Part shown: in pieces, positions 1-5,743 of the stretch
Layout: every line of letters starts with the position of its first letter
How positions within the stretch are numbered: the stretch's first letter is position 1
Source: an uncultured Eubacterium sp.
GTDB taxonomy: Bacteria > Bacillota > Clostridia > Oscillospirales > Acutalibacteraceae
Assembly (NCBI GenBank): GCA_905233805.1
Contig: CAJOER010000069.1
Coordinates: forward strand, 1 to 5,743
Direction of reading: 5' to 3'
Length of the DNA stretch: 5,743 nt
Notes under the pieces: generated by a model
Database searches by the model: none
Seen by the model: only the letters and a program-made list of their open reading frames with translations
Told to the model about the DNA's origin: nothing
Made by a program: the position numbers and the translations under genes

Positions 1-525
1 GCAAAGCTCGCTTATATTCTCAATCGACATAAGCTTAGTTACAACCTCGGTTGAAACCTTGCTTACCATAGATGCGTAAACGTCAAATTCCTTTTTCAGT
101 GCGCGGGCATAAGCAATATCGTTTTCCGTTGTGACGAAATTATCGTTATAAATTATGTCAACAATACCCGTTAGATAAGGTCTTAACTGAATTAAAGATA
201 CAAGGTTAGCGCGTTCAATACCCTCAACGATTACGCGTAGGTTACCTGTATTCGATATTTTAATTAACTGCTTGATACGGCAGATAACGCCCGTTTCGTA
301 AACGTCGTCAAGTTTCGGGTCGTCAACGGACGCGTCCCTTTGTGCAACAAGAAGAATTTTCTGGTTTTTATCCATCGCGGACTGAAGTGCCGCAAGGCTT
401 TTCTTCCTTCCGACGTCGAAATGAAGATTCATACCCGGGAACACAACAAGACCCCTGAGCGGTACAACGGGAATGTGTAAAAACTCAGGTTTTTCTTTTA
501 TTTTAATTTCTTCTTTTTTATTCAT
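1..525 (-). CDS. lon: Lon protease, N-terminal part (3' end outside window)
   Basis: ATP-dependent AAA+ serine protease of the cytoplasm that degrades misfolded and selected regulatory proteins. Only the first 175 codons are visible, read by hand from the ATG at 525..523, with no stop before the window edge. The translation begins MNKKEEIKIKEKPEF, followed at about residues 17-40 by IPVVPLRGLVVFPGMNLHF, the hallmark start of the Lon N-terminal substrate-recognition (LON/LAN) domain. Later come DVGRKKSLAALQSAM, ILLVAQRD, an ETGVICRIKQ segment and LRVIVEGIERA, all in the order expected for this domain. The AAA+ module and the Ser-Lys protease domain would lie beyond the window, so whether the gene is intact cannot be judged. 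The start is supported by AGGTGA at 536..531, five bases upstream. The lysine/glutamate-rich leader of about 14 residues is not part of the conserved domain. lon follows clpX but has a terminator and its own promoter in between. Confidence 0.95.
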   Translation of the reverse strand, partial: MNKKEEIKIKEKPEFLHIPVVPLRGLVVFPGMNLHFDVGRKKSLAALQSAMDKNQKILLVAQRDASVDDPKLDDVYETGVICRIKQLIKISNTGNLRVIVEGIERANLVSLIQLRPYLTGIVDIIYNDNFVTTENDIAYARALKKEFDVYASMVSKVSTEVVTKLMSIENISELC

Positions 526-547
526 ATAAATCACCTGTAAGATAATT

Positions 548-583
548 AAGAGTTATTATATAATAAAAATTACAAAAATGCAA
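548..583 (-). promoter_or_regulatory. Predicted SigA-type promoter of lon
   Basis: On the minus strand a perfect TATAAT -10 lies at 560..555 and TTGCAT, matching the first three bases of the -35 consensus, at 583..578, with exactly 17 bp between them. Transcription would start near 548, leaving a leader of about 23 bases that contains the AGGTGA ribosome binding site. The DNA upstream of the -35, up to the clpX terminator, is almost entirely A/T, which could act as an UP element. The -35 is weak, so this is a good but not certain call. Confidence 0.6.
567..582. repeat. Gapped element AAATTACAAnnnTGCA, lon copy
   Basis: The plus strand reads AAATTACAA at 567-575, three bases (AAA), then TGCA at 579-582. 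The same gapped word is at 3944-3959 in the tig promoter region, in the same orientation relative to the downstream gene. Here it covers most of the predicted lon -35 and half of the spacer, where a bound protein could affect RNA polymerase. Function is inference; the region is AT-rich and part of the match could be chance. Confidence 0.3.
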
Positions 584-600
584 CAATTAATTTATTTTGT

Positions 601-630
601 TAAATAAATAAAGCGCTCAAAAGAGCGCCT
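601..630 (-). terminator. Intrinsic terminator after clpX
   Basis: Read on the minus strand, AGGCGCTC (630..623), loop TTTT (622..619) and GAGCGCTT (618..611) form an 8-bp stem including one G-U pair, followed by the U-rich tail TATTTATTT. It starts five bases after the clpX stop codon. This is a textbook Rho-independent terminator and should end the tig-clpP-clpX transcript before the separate lon promoter. On the plus strand there is no comparable T-run after the stem and no gene to terminate. Confidence 0.85.
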
Positions 631-634
631 TATA

Positions 635-1927
635 TTATGCATTTTTTAAATCGTCAACGTGAAGTTCCACAGGCTTGCGTTTTTTATTTGTTCTTAAAAG
701 CGGAGCGGATTCTCCGTTAACGCAGTCCTTGGTTATAATTATCTTTTCAACAGTATAATCACTCGGAATATTGAACATAAGTTCATTGAGAACGCCTTCA
801 AAAACGGTTCTGAGTCCCCTTGCGCCCGTTTTTCTTTCGAGTGTGACGTCAGCCATAGCGTCAAGCGCTTCATCCTGAAATTCAAGCGTTACGCCGTCCA
901 TTTCAAAGAGCTTAACATACTGCTTAACGATTGAATTCTTAGGCTCGGTCATTATTCTGACAAGTGCCTCTTTATCAAGGTCTTTAAGCGCAGCGATAAC
1001 GGGAATTCTTCCTATTAATTCGGGGATAAGACCGTATTTTACAAGGTCATGCTGAATAACGTTGGAAATGATAAACTCTTTTTCCTGTTCGTTCTTTTTA
1101 AGTTCCGAACCGAAACCGAGCGAATTCCTTCCGAGTCGCTTTTCGATTATCTTTTCAATACCGTCGAATGCGCCGCCGCAGATAAAGAGGATATTTGAAG
1201 TATCAATCTGAATAAATTCCTGCTGTGGGTGTTTTCTTCCGCCTCCGGGAGGAACGTTAGATACAGTGCCTTCAAGTATTTTAAGAAGCGCCTGCTGAAC
1301 GCCTTCGCCGCTTACGTCACGCGTAATTGAGCGGTTTTCGCTCTTTCTTGAAATCTTGTCAATTTCGTCGACGTAAATAATACCTTTTTCGGCTCTTTCA
1401 ATATCAAAATCAGCAGCCTGTATCAGACGAAGAAGAATGTTTTCTACGTCCTCGCCTACGTAGCCCGCCTCTGTGAGCGTAGTTGCGTCTGCAATAGCAA
1501 ACGGAACGTCAAGAATTTTAGCGAGCGTCTGAGCAAGCATAGTCTTGCCTACCCCGGTAGGACCTAGAAGTAAAATATTACTCTTCTGAAGTTCAACGTC
1601 GTCTTCGCTTCCGTTATAAAAAATACGCTTATAATGATTATAAACGGCTACTGATAAAGCTTTTTTAGCCTCGTCCTGACCTATAACGTATTCATCTAAC
1701 TTTTCCTTGATTTCAACAGGTTTCGGGAGGACAAAATTGTTTTCGTCAGTATGCTCACTGTAAGGTTCGCCGTCGGGATTTCCGATAATATCGTTACACG
1801 CTGCAACACATTCGTTACAGATAAAAATACCGCCGGGTCCTTCAATCATTTTATACACCATAGATTCGCTCTTTCCGCAGAACGAACATCTTACGGGGTG
1901 CATCATATTGTCATCGTCTCTCGGCAT
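635..1927 (-). CDS. clpX: ClpX, ATP-dependent unfoldase subunit of ClpXP
   Basis: Hexameric AAA+ unfoldase that recognises substrates, unfolds them with ATP and threads them into ClpP in the cytoplasm. The 430 residues match the family length of about 420. An N-terminal zinc-binding domain has the pairs C14/C17 and C37/C40. The AAA+ core shows Walker A GPTGVGKT (122-129), the pore-1 loop GYVG (155-158), Walker B IIYVDEID (183-190), the RKH substrate loop (231-233), the arginine finger in GRIP (R307) and sensor 2 in GAR (R370). The ClpP-docking loop reads LGF (270-272), a conservative form of the usual IGF. The start at M1 rather than M8/M9 is set by AGGAGG at 1938..1933, five bases upstream. 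Only 13 bases separate it from the clpP stop, so the two are co-transcribed. All key residues are present and nothing suggests decay. Confidence 0.98.
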   Translation of the reverse strand: MPRDDDNMMHPVRCSFCGKSESMVYKMIEGPGGIFICNECVAACNDIIGNPDGEPYSEHTDENNFVLPKPVEIKEKLDEYVIGQDEAKKALSVAVYNHYKRIFYNGSEDDVELQKSNILLLGPTGVGKTMLAQTLAKILDVPFAIADATTLTEAGYVGEDVENILLRLIQAADFDIERAEKGIIYVDEIDKISRKSENRSITRDVSGEGVQQALLKILEGTVSNVPPGGGRKHPQQEFIQIDTSNILFICGGAFDGIEKIIEKRLGRNSLGFGSELKKNEQEKEFIISNVIQHDLVKYGLIPELIGRIPVIAALKDLDKEALVRIMTEPKNSIVKQYVKLFEMDGVTLEFQDEALDAMADVTLERKTGARGLRTVFEGVLNELMFNIPSDYTVEKIIITKDCVNGESAPLLRTNKKRKPVELHVDDLKNA

Positions 1928-1940
1928 AACAGCCTCCTAA

Positions 1941-2534
1941 TTATCTCTTTTCAATTACCTTGTCAACAAGACCGTATTCCATAGCCTCAGTTGCGGACAT
2001 CCAGTTATCTCTGTCTGTATCTTTTACAAGTGTTTCATAATCCTTACCGCAGTTTTCGGCAAGAATTCTGTTAAGTTTTTCCTTAGTTTTTACAAGGTTT
2101 TTAGCTGCGATTTCAACGTCAGTTGCCTGACCTGTAATTCCGCTGCCGCCAACAAGCGGCTGATGAATAAGAATTTCACTGTTGGGAAGAGCAATTCTCT
2201 TTCCTTTCGCACCGCTTGAAAGAAGAAATGCGCCCATACTTGCAGCCATACCAACACAGATTGTAGATACGTCGCACTTAATATAATTCATTGTATCATA
2301 AATGGCAAGACCTGCAGTAACAGAGCCGCCGGGAGAATTAATATAAAGTGAGATATCTTTTTCGCTGTCCTGCGATTCAAGGAAAAGAAGCTGAGCGACA
2401 ACAAGCGACGCCGTGTTGTCGTCTACTGTATCTGATAAAACGATAATTCTGTCGGAAAGAAGTCTTGAAAAAATATCAACAGACCTCTCGCCTGCGCTTG
2501 ACTGTTCAATTACATAAGGTACTAATGATGGCAT
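1941..2534 (-). CDS. clpP: ClpP, ATP-dependent Clp protease proteolytic subunit
   Basis: Serine peptidase that assembles into a double-heptamer barrel and degrades proteins delivered by ClpX or other Clp ATPases. The length of 197 residues is normal. Catalytic residues are visible: S99 in GMAASMGAF, H124 in LIHQPL, and D176 in the DTDRD motif. The oxyanion/substrate strand NSPGGSV (66-72) and the N-terminal MPSLVPYVIEQSS, which supplies the axial loops, are typical. The handle segment after HQPL reads VGGSGITGQATD; compared from memory with the E. coli HQPLGGYQGQATD, it carries three extra residues, which also explains the shifted position of the catalytic Asp. The start is supported by AAGGA at 2547..2543, eight bases upstream. 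It sits between tig and clpX as in E. coli, unlike Bacillus subtilis where clpP is elsewhere. No convincing promoter of its own was found; expression probably comes from tig. Confidence 0.98.
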   Translation of the reverse strand: MPSLVPYVIEQSSAGERSVDIFSRLLSDRIIVLSDTVDDNTASLVVAQLLFLESQDSEKDISLYINSPGGSVTAGLAIYDTMNYIKCDVSTICVGMAASMGAFLLSSGAKGKRIALPNSEILIHQPLVGGSGITGQATDVEIAAKNLVKTKEKLNRILAENCGKDYETLVKDTDRDNWMSATEAMEYGLVDKVIEKR

Positions 2535-2603
2535 AAAACCCGTCCTTTCTCATTATAACTGTTCGTAATATTTTTAACTGTTTTGTAACCTTTATTCTTA
2601 AAT

Positions 2604-2629
2604 TTTCGGGAGAGTTTTCTCTCCCGAAA
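2604..2629 (-). other. Strong intergenic hairpin between tig and clpP, no U-tract
   Basis: An 11-bp perfect inverted repeat (2604-2614 paired with 2619-2629) has a four-base loop; on the minus strand the stem begins TTTCGGGAGAG with loop AAAA. It lies four bases after the tig stop codon. The sequence after it on the minus strand is ATTTAAGAATAAA, which lacks the T-run of an intrinsic terminator, and the plus-strand flank is no better. The hairpin itself is certain. Its role could be a leaky terminator, an RNase-resistant 3' end for tig mRNA, or a processing site that sets tig to clpP ratios. Confidence 0.7.
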
Positions 2630-2633
2630 CGTA

Positions 2634-3917
2634 TTAAGCCTTTTTAGCGTTATCAACTATAAAGTCAACTGCCTTGCGGATTGCGATATCCTTTTTAATC
2701 TGCTCTTCGGGAACAGCGGCCTTAATCTGGTCAACTTCCATCTTATACTGTTCCGAAAGCTTATTGTATTCTGATTCAATCTCTTCGGCGTCAGCCTCAA
2801 TATTCTCTGATTTTACAATCTCTTCAAGCGCAATACCGGTAAGAACCTGCTTTTTTGCGCCCTCAGCAAACTGCTCTTTAAAATCTTCAATAGTCTGGCC
2901 GAGATACTGTAAATAGGTTTTAAGGTCTATTCCCTGCATCTGAAGTCTGTAACCGTAATCCTGAACGAGTTCCTCAGTCTTCTGATTGAACATACACTCG
3001 GGAACCTCAACGTCCATCTCGTCAATTACCTGGTCAACAAGAGCGTTTTCAAATTCAGTTTTGGCTGTTTCAGCCTTATGCTCGGAAATCTGCTTTTTAA
3101 GCTTTTCTTTAAGTTCGTCAAGAGTTTCAACTTCGTCGTCAACATCCTTTGCAAACTCGTCGTCAAGCTCGGGCAGTTCCTTAGTCTTAATCTCGTTAAT
3201 CTTTACTTTGAATACAGCGTCCTTGCCGGCAAGAGAGGGTTCGTATTCTTCGGGGAAAGTAACGTTAACGTCAAATTCCTCATCAACATTATGTCCTGCA
3301 ACCTGCTCTTCAAATCCGGGAATAAACTGTCCTGAACCGAGTTCAAGCGGGAAATTCTCGCCTTTACCGCCGTCAAATGCCTCGCCGTCTACAAAGCCTT
3401 CGAAATTGATTTCAGCCGTATCGCCGATTTCGGCAGCTCTGTCTTCAACAGTGATAAGACGGCTGTTTCTCTGCTGCATATTTTCAAGCTCTTTGTCGAC
3501 GTCTTCGTCAGTTGCCTCTGTTTCGCCGTATTCGGCTTTGAGACCTTTATATTTGCCGAGCTTTGCTTCGGGATAAGTTGTAACCTTCATTTTCATTACA
3601 ACGCCGTCAGCTTTGCTGATAGTGGTTACGTCAAGGTCAAACGGCTGGTCAACTATTCTGAGTTCAGCCTCATCAACTGCGCCTTGAACTGCCTCGGGAA
3701 ATACGATATCAAGCGCTTCTTCGTAAAATGCGCCTTCGCCGTAAACCTTTTCTATCATTCCCTGAGTAGCCTTACCCTTTCTGAAGCCGGGAATCTGAAT
3801 CGATTTTCTCTGCTTTAAAAAAGCCTTTTTAGTAGCCTCAACAAATACTTCGGGAGTAACCGTTACTTCCAGTTCGTATGTGTTGGTATCAACCTTATTA
3901 AAAGATTTGAGTGCCAT
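2634..3917 (-). CDS. tig: Trigger factor, ribosome-associated chaperone
   Basis: Chaperone that binds at the ribosomal exit tunnel and shields nascent chains; the family also has peptidyl-prolyl isomerase activity. The 427 residues match the family (about 430). The N-terminal ribosome-binding domain (about 1-120) contains the signature GFRKGK (44-49). The FKBP-type isomerase domain (about 160-247) shows GDTAEINFEGFVDG, FPLELGSGQFIPGFE and VTFPEEY. The rest is a long, acidic, mostly helical chaperone domain ending in VDNAKKA. The start is supported by AAGGAG at 3931..3926, eight bases upstream, and by the well-placed promoter above it. It is the first gene of the predicted tig-clpP-clpX unit. 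No disruption is visible. Confidence 0.98.
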   Translation of the reverse strand: MALKSFNKVDTNTYELEVTVTPEVFVEATKKAFLKQRKSIQIPGFRKGKATQGMIEKVYGEGAFYEEALDIVFPEAVQGAVDEAELRIVDQPFDLDVTTISKADGVVMKMKVTTYPEAKLGKYKGLKAEYGETEATDEDVDKELENMQQRNSRLITVEDRAAEIGDTAEINFEGFVDGEAFDGGKGENFPLELGSGQFIPGFEEQVAGHNVDEEFDVNVTFPEEYEPSLAGKDAVFKVKINEIKTKELPELDDEFAKDVDDEVETLDELKEKLKKQISEHKAETAKTEFENALVDQVIDEMDVEVPECMFNQKTEELVQDYGYRLQMQGIDLKTYLQYLGQTIEDFKEQFAEGAKKQVLTGIALEEIVKSENIEADAEEIESEYNKLSEQYKMEVDQIKAAVPEEQIKKDIAIRKAVDFIVDNAKKA

Positions 3918-3943
3918 GTTTCTGTCTCCTTAAATGTATTTCT

Positions 3944-3959
3944 AAATTACAATGTTGCA
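3944..3959. repeat. Gapped element AAATTACAAnnnTGCA, tig copy
   Basis: The plus strand reads AAATTACAA at 3944-3952, three bases (TGT), then TGCA at 3956-3959. It matches the word at 567-582 before lon. Here it begins at the last base of the tig -10 and runs across the predicted transcription start, a position typical of repressor sites. Part of it also belongs to a short inverted repeat, ATGTT-N7-AACAT, at 3952-3968. A regulatory role is inferred from position only. Confidence 0.3.
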
Positions 3960-3987
3960 TTATAACATAACTTTTATAAAAAAACAA
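3952..3987 (-). promoter_or_regulatory. Predicted SigA-type promoter of tig-clpP-clpX
   Basis: On the minus strand a perfect TATAAT -10 (3964..3959) is preceded by TGT, giving the extended TGnTATAAT form. TTGTTT (3987..3982) stands 17 bp upstream as a partial -35. Transcription should start near 3952, giving a leader of about 35 bases with the AAGGAG ribosome binding site. The -35 lies three bases past the phosphoesterase stop codon, so the promoter fills the whole gap. No CtsR heptad repeats or CIRCE element are visible around it. Confidence 0.75.
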
Positions 3988-3990
3988 TAA

Positions 3991-4671
3991 TTATTTTATT
4001 AATAAAGGCGTAAAGCCGAGGCGGTCACAGGAAATAAGGCGGAAATTGATGCCCTCATATTCACCGTCGGCGGCAAGACGCGCAGCGCTTCCGTGCAGAT
4101 GACCGTAGTAGCAGCGCTTTATTCCGTATTCTTTTAAAACTGTAATAATTTCGTCGCAGCTTGAATCAACAGTCACGGGAGGATAGTGAAGGAATACGAT
4201 TTTTTCCTCACATTCCGCGCTTTCAAGCGAGGTCTTAATTCTTCCGACTTCTCTTGAAAGCACTTTTTCATCGTGCTCTTCTTCGCTGTCAAACATCCAT
4301 CCCCTGCTGCCGCAGATTGAAACGCTTTCTACAGAGTAAGAATTATTGAAAAGAAATCTTATTGTATCAAATCCGTTTTCTTCAATAAAAGTTTTGAGCT
4401 TGCTTAAAGTGTTCCACCAGTAATCGTGATTGCCTTTAATGATAATCTTTTTGCCGTTAAGCTCATTAATGAATTTAAAGTCATTATATAACTCGTCAAA
4501 ATTCATAGCCCAGCTGATATCACCGGCAATTACAACGGTATCATTATCAGTTATTAAATTATTCCAGTTTTTTTCAATTCTTTTTACGTAATCCTTCCAG
4601 CCCGGAAAAGAATCCATAGGTTTATCGGTTTCGAAGGATAAATGAGTATCTGCAATAGCAAATATTGACAT
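3991..4671 (-). CDS. Calcineurin-like metallophosphoesterase
   Basis: Predicted two-metal phosphohydrolase of the calcineurin-like superfamily, resembling the small 'predicted phosphohydrolase' group common in Firmicutes; the substrate is unknown. All family motifs are present in order in its 226 residues: DTH (D8, H10), GDISW (D51), GNHDYWW (N81, H82), HYPP (H162) and GHLHG (H191, H193). These would supply the metal ligands and the catalytic histidine. There is no signal peptide or membrane segment, so it is probably cytoplasmic. The start is set by AAGGAG at 4682..4677, five bases upstream. It sits between thrC and tig, 45 bp after thrC. That gap is filled by the thrC hairpin and the ribosome binding site, so it has no obvious promoter and may depend on read-through. 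Its link to proteolysis or threonine synthesis is unknown. Confidence 0.93.
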   Translation of the reverse strand: MSIFAIADTHLSFETDKPMDSFPGWKDYVKRIEKNWNNLITDNDTVVIAGDISWAMNFDELYNDFKFINELNGKKIIIKGNHDYWWNTLSKLKTFIEENGFDTIRFLFNNSYSVESVSICGSRGWMFDSEEEHDEKVLSREVGRIKTSLESAECEEKIVFLHYPPVTVDSSCDEIITVLKEYGIKRCYYGHLHGSAARLAADGEYEGINFRLISCDRLGFTPLLIK

Positions 4672-4682
4672 AATTACTCCTT

Positions 4683-4710
4683 AAAATGAAAGGCGGAAGA
4701 ATTTCCGCCT
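4683..4710 (-). terminator. Probable leaky terminator after thrC
   Basis: Read on the minus strand, AGGCGGAA (4710..4703), loop ATTC and TTCCGCCT (4698..4691) form a perfect 8-bp GC-rich stem, followed by TTCATTTT. The U-tract is interrupted by CA, so termination may be partial. It begins six bases after the thrC stop codon. The tail abuts AAGGAG, the ribosome binding site of the phosphoesterase gene, so read-through transcripts would carry the hairpin right at that gene's translation start. Confidence 0.7.
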
Positions 4711-4716
4711 CAATTA

Positions 4717-5743
4717 TTAAAGTTTGAGAAGAGAGAATACCATATCGCTCATATCTTCTCTGTTACATACGTTATTAAATCTAACGCTCTTATTTTTAAG
4801 CGCTTTAAGAGGTTCGGGAATATCAACACCCGTGATTTTGTTTAGTTCTTCAACCATTGAGAACTCGTCATCGCTCTCGCATTTTCCGTCAAGAATCGCT
4901 TTAAGAACACTCTTTGAAAACTTATACGGAGAAGCTGTAGAGTCAATAACGCTCGGAATATCGTCGCCTGTTGATTTAACGTATTCGTTGTATACTGCAA
5001 CGGCTACCGAAGTATGGGTATCAATAAGATAGTTATACTTTTCAAACTGTGATTTGATAGTGGAAAATACCTTTTCTTCCGAGCAACAGCCTGCAGCAAA
5101 ATACTTCTTGATATTATTTTCAAGAGTATCGGTTACAGTATATTTTCCCTTCTCGGCAAGAGCGTTCATAAGCTCTTTAACGTATTCGTCATTTTCGCCG
5201 CTGAGGTGATACAAAAGCCTTTCAAGGTTTGACGAAATAAGTATATCCATCGAGGGCGAAGTAGTTGTATAAAAATCACGGTTTTTATCGTAATCACCGG
5301 TTGTAAGAAAATCGGTAAGAATATTATTTGAATTTGACGCACAGATTAACTTTTTTATCGGAACGCCCATTTCTTTTGCATAATACGCAGCTAAAATATT
5401 ACCGAAATTACCCGTGGGAACAACAACGTTTATCTCTTCACCGAGTGCCGCTCTTTCCTGTTCAACTATATCGCAGTAAGTTGAAAAATAATAAACAATC
5501 TGCGGTACAAGACGTCCCCAGTTAATTGAATTAGCTGATGAAAACATCATATTCTTTTCAGCAAGCTGAGCTTTAATATCTGTGTCGGTAAAGATTGCTT
5601 TTACCGCGCTCTGTGCATCGTCAAAGTTGCCGTTAATTGCGCAGACAGATACGTTTTCGCCTTCCTGCGTGTTCATCTGAAGTTTCTGCATCGGTGATAC
5701 GCCTTCATTGGGATAAAATACGAGAATTCGTGTATTATCAACG
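4717..5743 (-). CDS. thrC: Threonine synthase, C-terminal two-thirds (5' end outside window)
   Basis: PLP-dependent enzyme converting O-phosphohomoserine to threonine, the last step of threonine biosynthesis. The frame stays open from the stop at 4719..4717 to the window edge, giving 341 codons. The ATG at 5691 is not the start: the codons before it read VDNTRILVFYPNEGVSP, conserved threonine synthase sequence. The family has about 490 residues in this longer, E. coli/yeast-like form, so roughly 150 residues, including the N-terminal domain and the PLP-binding lysine, lie outside. Visible motifs include TQEGENV, NGNFDDAQ, SANSINWGRLVPQIVYYF, the phosphate-binding PTGNFGN (about fragment residues 109-115), SPSMDILISSNLERLL and STASPYKFS. 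The reading frame is intact as far as seen. The gene ends in a hairpin terminator ahead of the phosphoesterase. Confidence 0.96.
   Translation of the reverse strand, partial: VDNTRILVFYPNEGVSPMQKLQMNTQEGENVSVCAINGNFDDAQSAVKAIFTDTDIKAQLAEKNMMFSSANSINWGRLVPQIVYYFSTYCDIVEQERAALGEEINVVVPTGNFGNILAAYYAKEMGVPIKKLICASNSNNILTDFLTTGDYDKNRDFYTTTSPSMDILISSNLERLLYHLSGENDEYVKELMNALAEKGKYTVTDTLENNIKKYFAAGCCSEEKVFSTIKSQFEKYNYLIDTHTSVAVAVYNEYVKSTGDDIPSVIDSTASPYKFSKSVLKAILDGKCESDDEFSMVEELNKITGVDIPEPLKALKNKSVRFNNVCNREDMSDMVFSLLKL

Noticed and set aside
1751..1984. Plus-strand open frame spanning the clpX/clpP junction
   Set aside because: Lies antisense to two certain genes and has no recognisable domain or start signal.
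2545..2557. Perfect TATAAT at 2557..2552 just upstream of clpP
   Set aside because: No usable -35 at 16-19 bp (hexamers such as CAGTTA), and the implied start would fall within or beside the ribosome binding site, only about 11 bases before the ATG.
2986..3576. Plus-strand open frame of 196 codons opposite tig
   Set aside because: Serine-rich low-complexity translation typical of an antisense shadow of an acidic, Glu/Asp-rich gene; no ribosome binding site or family resemblance.
3971..3984. Palindrome TTTTATAAAA near 3972-3981 as a terminator for the phosphoesterase
   Set aside because: Pure A/T, with no loop and very low stability; it simply forms part of the tig promoter spacer.
2535..3990. 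CtsR or HrcA/CIRCE operators in the tig and clpP upstream regions
   Set aside because: Looked for GGTCAAA-type heptad pairs and TTAGCACTC/GAGTGCTAA arms in the intergenic stretches; none seen.
5689..5691. ATG at 5691 as the start of thrC
   Set aside because: Conserved threonine synthase sequence continues upstream in frame to the window edge, so this is an internal methionine.

Overview
The window is a compact run of housekeeping genes, all on the minus strand. In the direction of transcription, from the right end to the left, it holds: threonine synthase (thrC, 5' end beyond the window), a calcineurin-like metallophosphoesterase, trigger factor (tig), clpP, clpX, and the N-terminal third or less of lon (3' end beyond the window). 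The tig-clpP-clpX-lon order is the classical bacterial protein quality-control cluster. The AT-rich intergenic DNA, the strong AGGAGG-type ribosome binding sites, the SigA-like promoters and the thrC/phosphoesterase neighbourhood suggest a low-to-medium GC Firmicute, most likely a Clostridia member (Ruminococcaceae/Oscillospiraceae-like). That taxonomic call is inference; no rRNA or other marker is present.

Layout from right to left: thrC ends in an 8-bp-stem hairpin whose short U-rich tail runs straight into the Shine-Dalgarno sequence of the phosphoesterase gene. The phosphoesterase ends just before a good promoter (extended TATAAT -10, TTGTTT -35 at 17 bp) that should drive tig and, by read-through, clpP and clpX. 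Between tig and clpP lies an 11-bp perfect hairpin with no U-tract, so it looks more like an mRNA processing, stabilising or partial termination element than a full terminator. clpP and clpX are 13 bp apart and surely co-transcribed. clpX is followed by a convincing intrinsic terminator. lon then has its own promoter (TTGCAT, 17 bp, TATAAT) and ribosome binding site.

The proteins form one functional theme: trigger factor folds nascent chains at the ribosome, ClpX unfolds substrates and feeds them to the ClpP peptidase, and Lon is an independent AAA+ protease. ThrC (last step of threonine synthesis) and the phosphoesterase are neighbours with no obvious mechanistic link.

The most interesting non-coding observation is a gapped 16-bp element (AAATTACAAnnnTGCA on the plus strand) found over the core promoters of both tig and lon, in the same orientation. 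I see no CtsR or CIRCE operator that would otherwise co-regulate them. I found no mobile element, CRISPR array, tRNA, rRNA or convincing undescribed system; no gene-free stretch exceeds about 110 bp.
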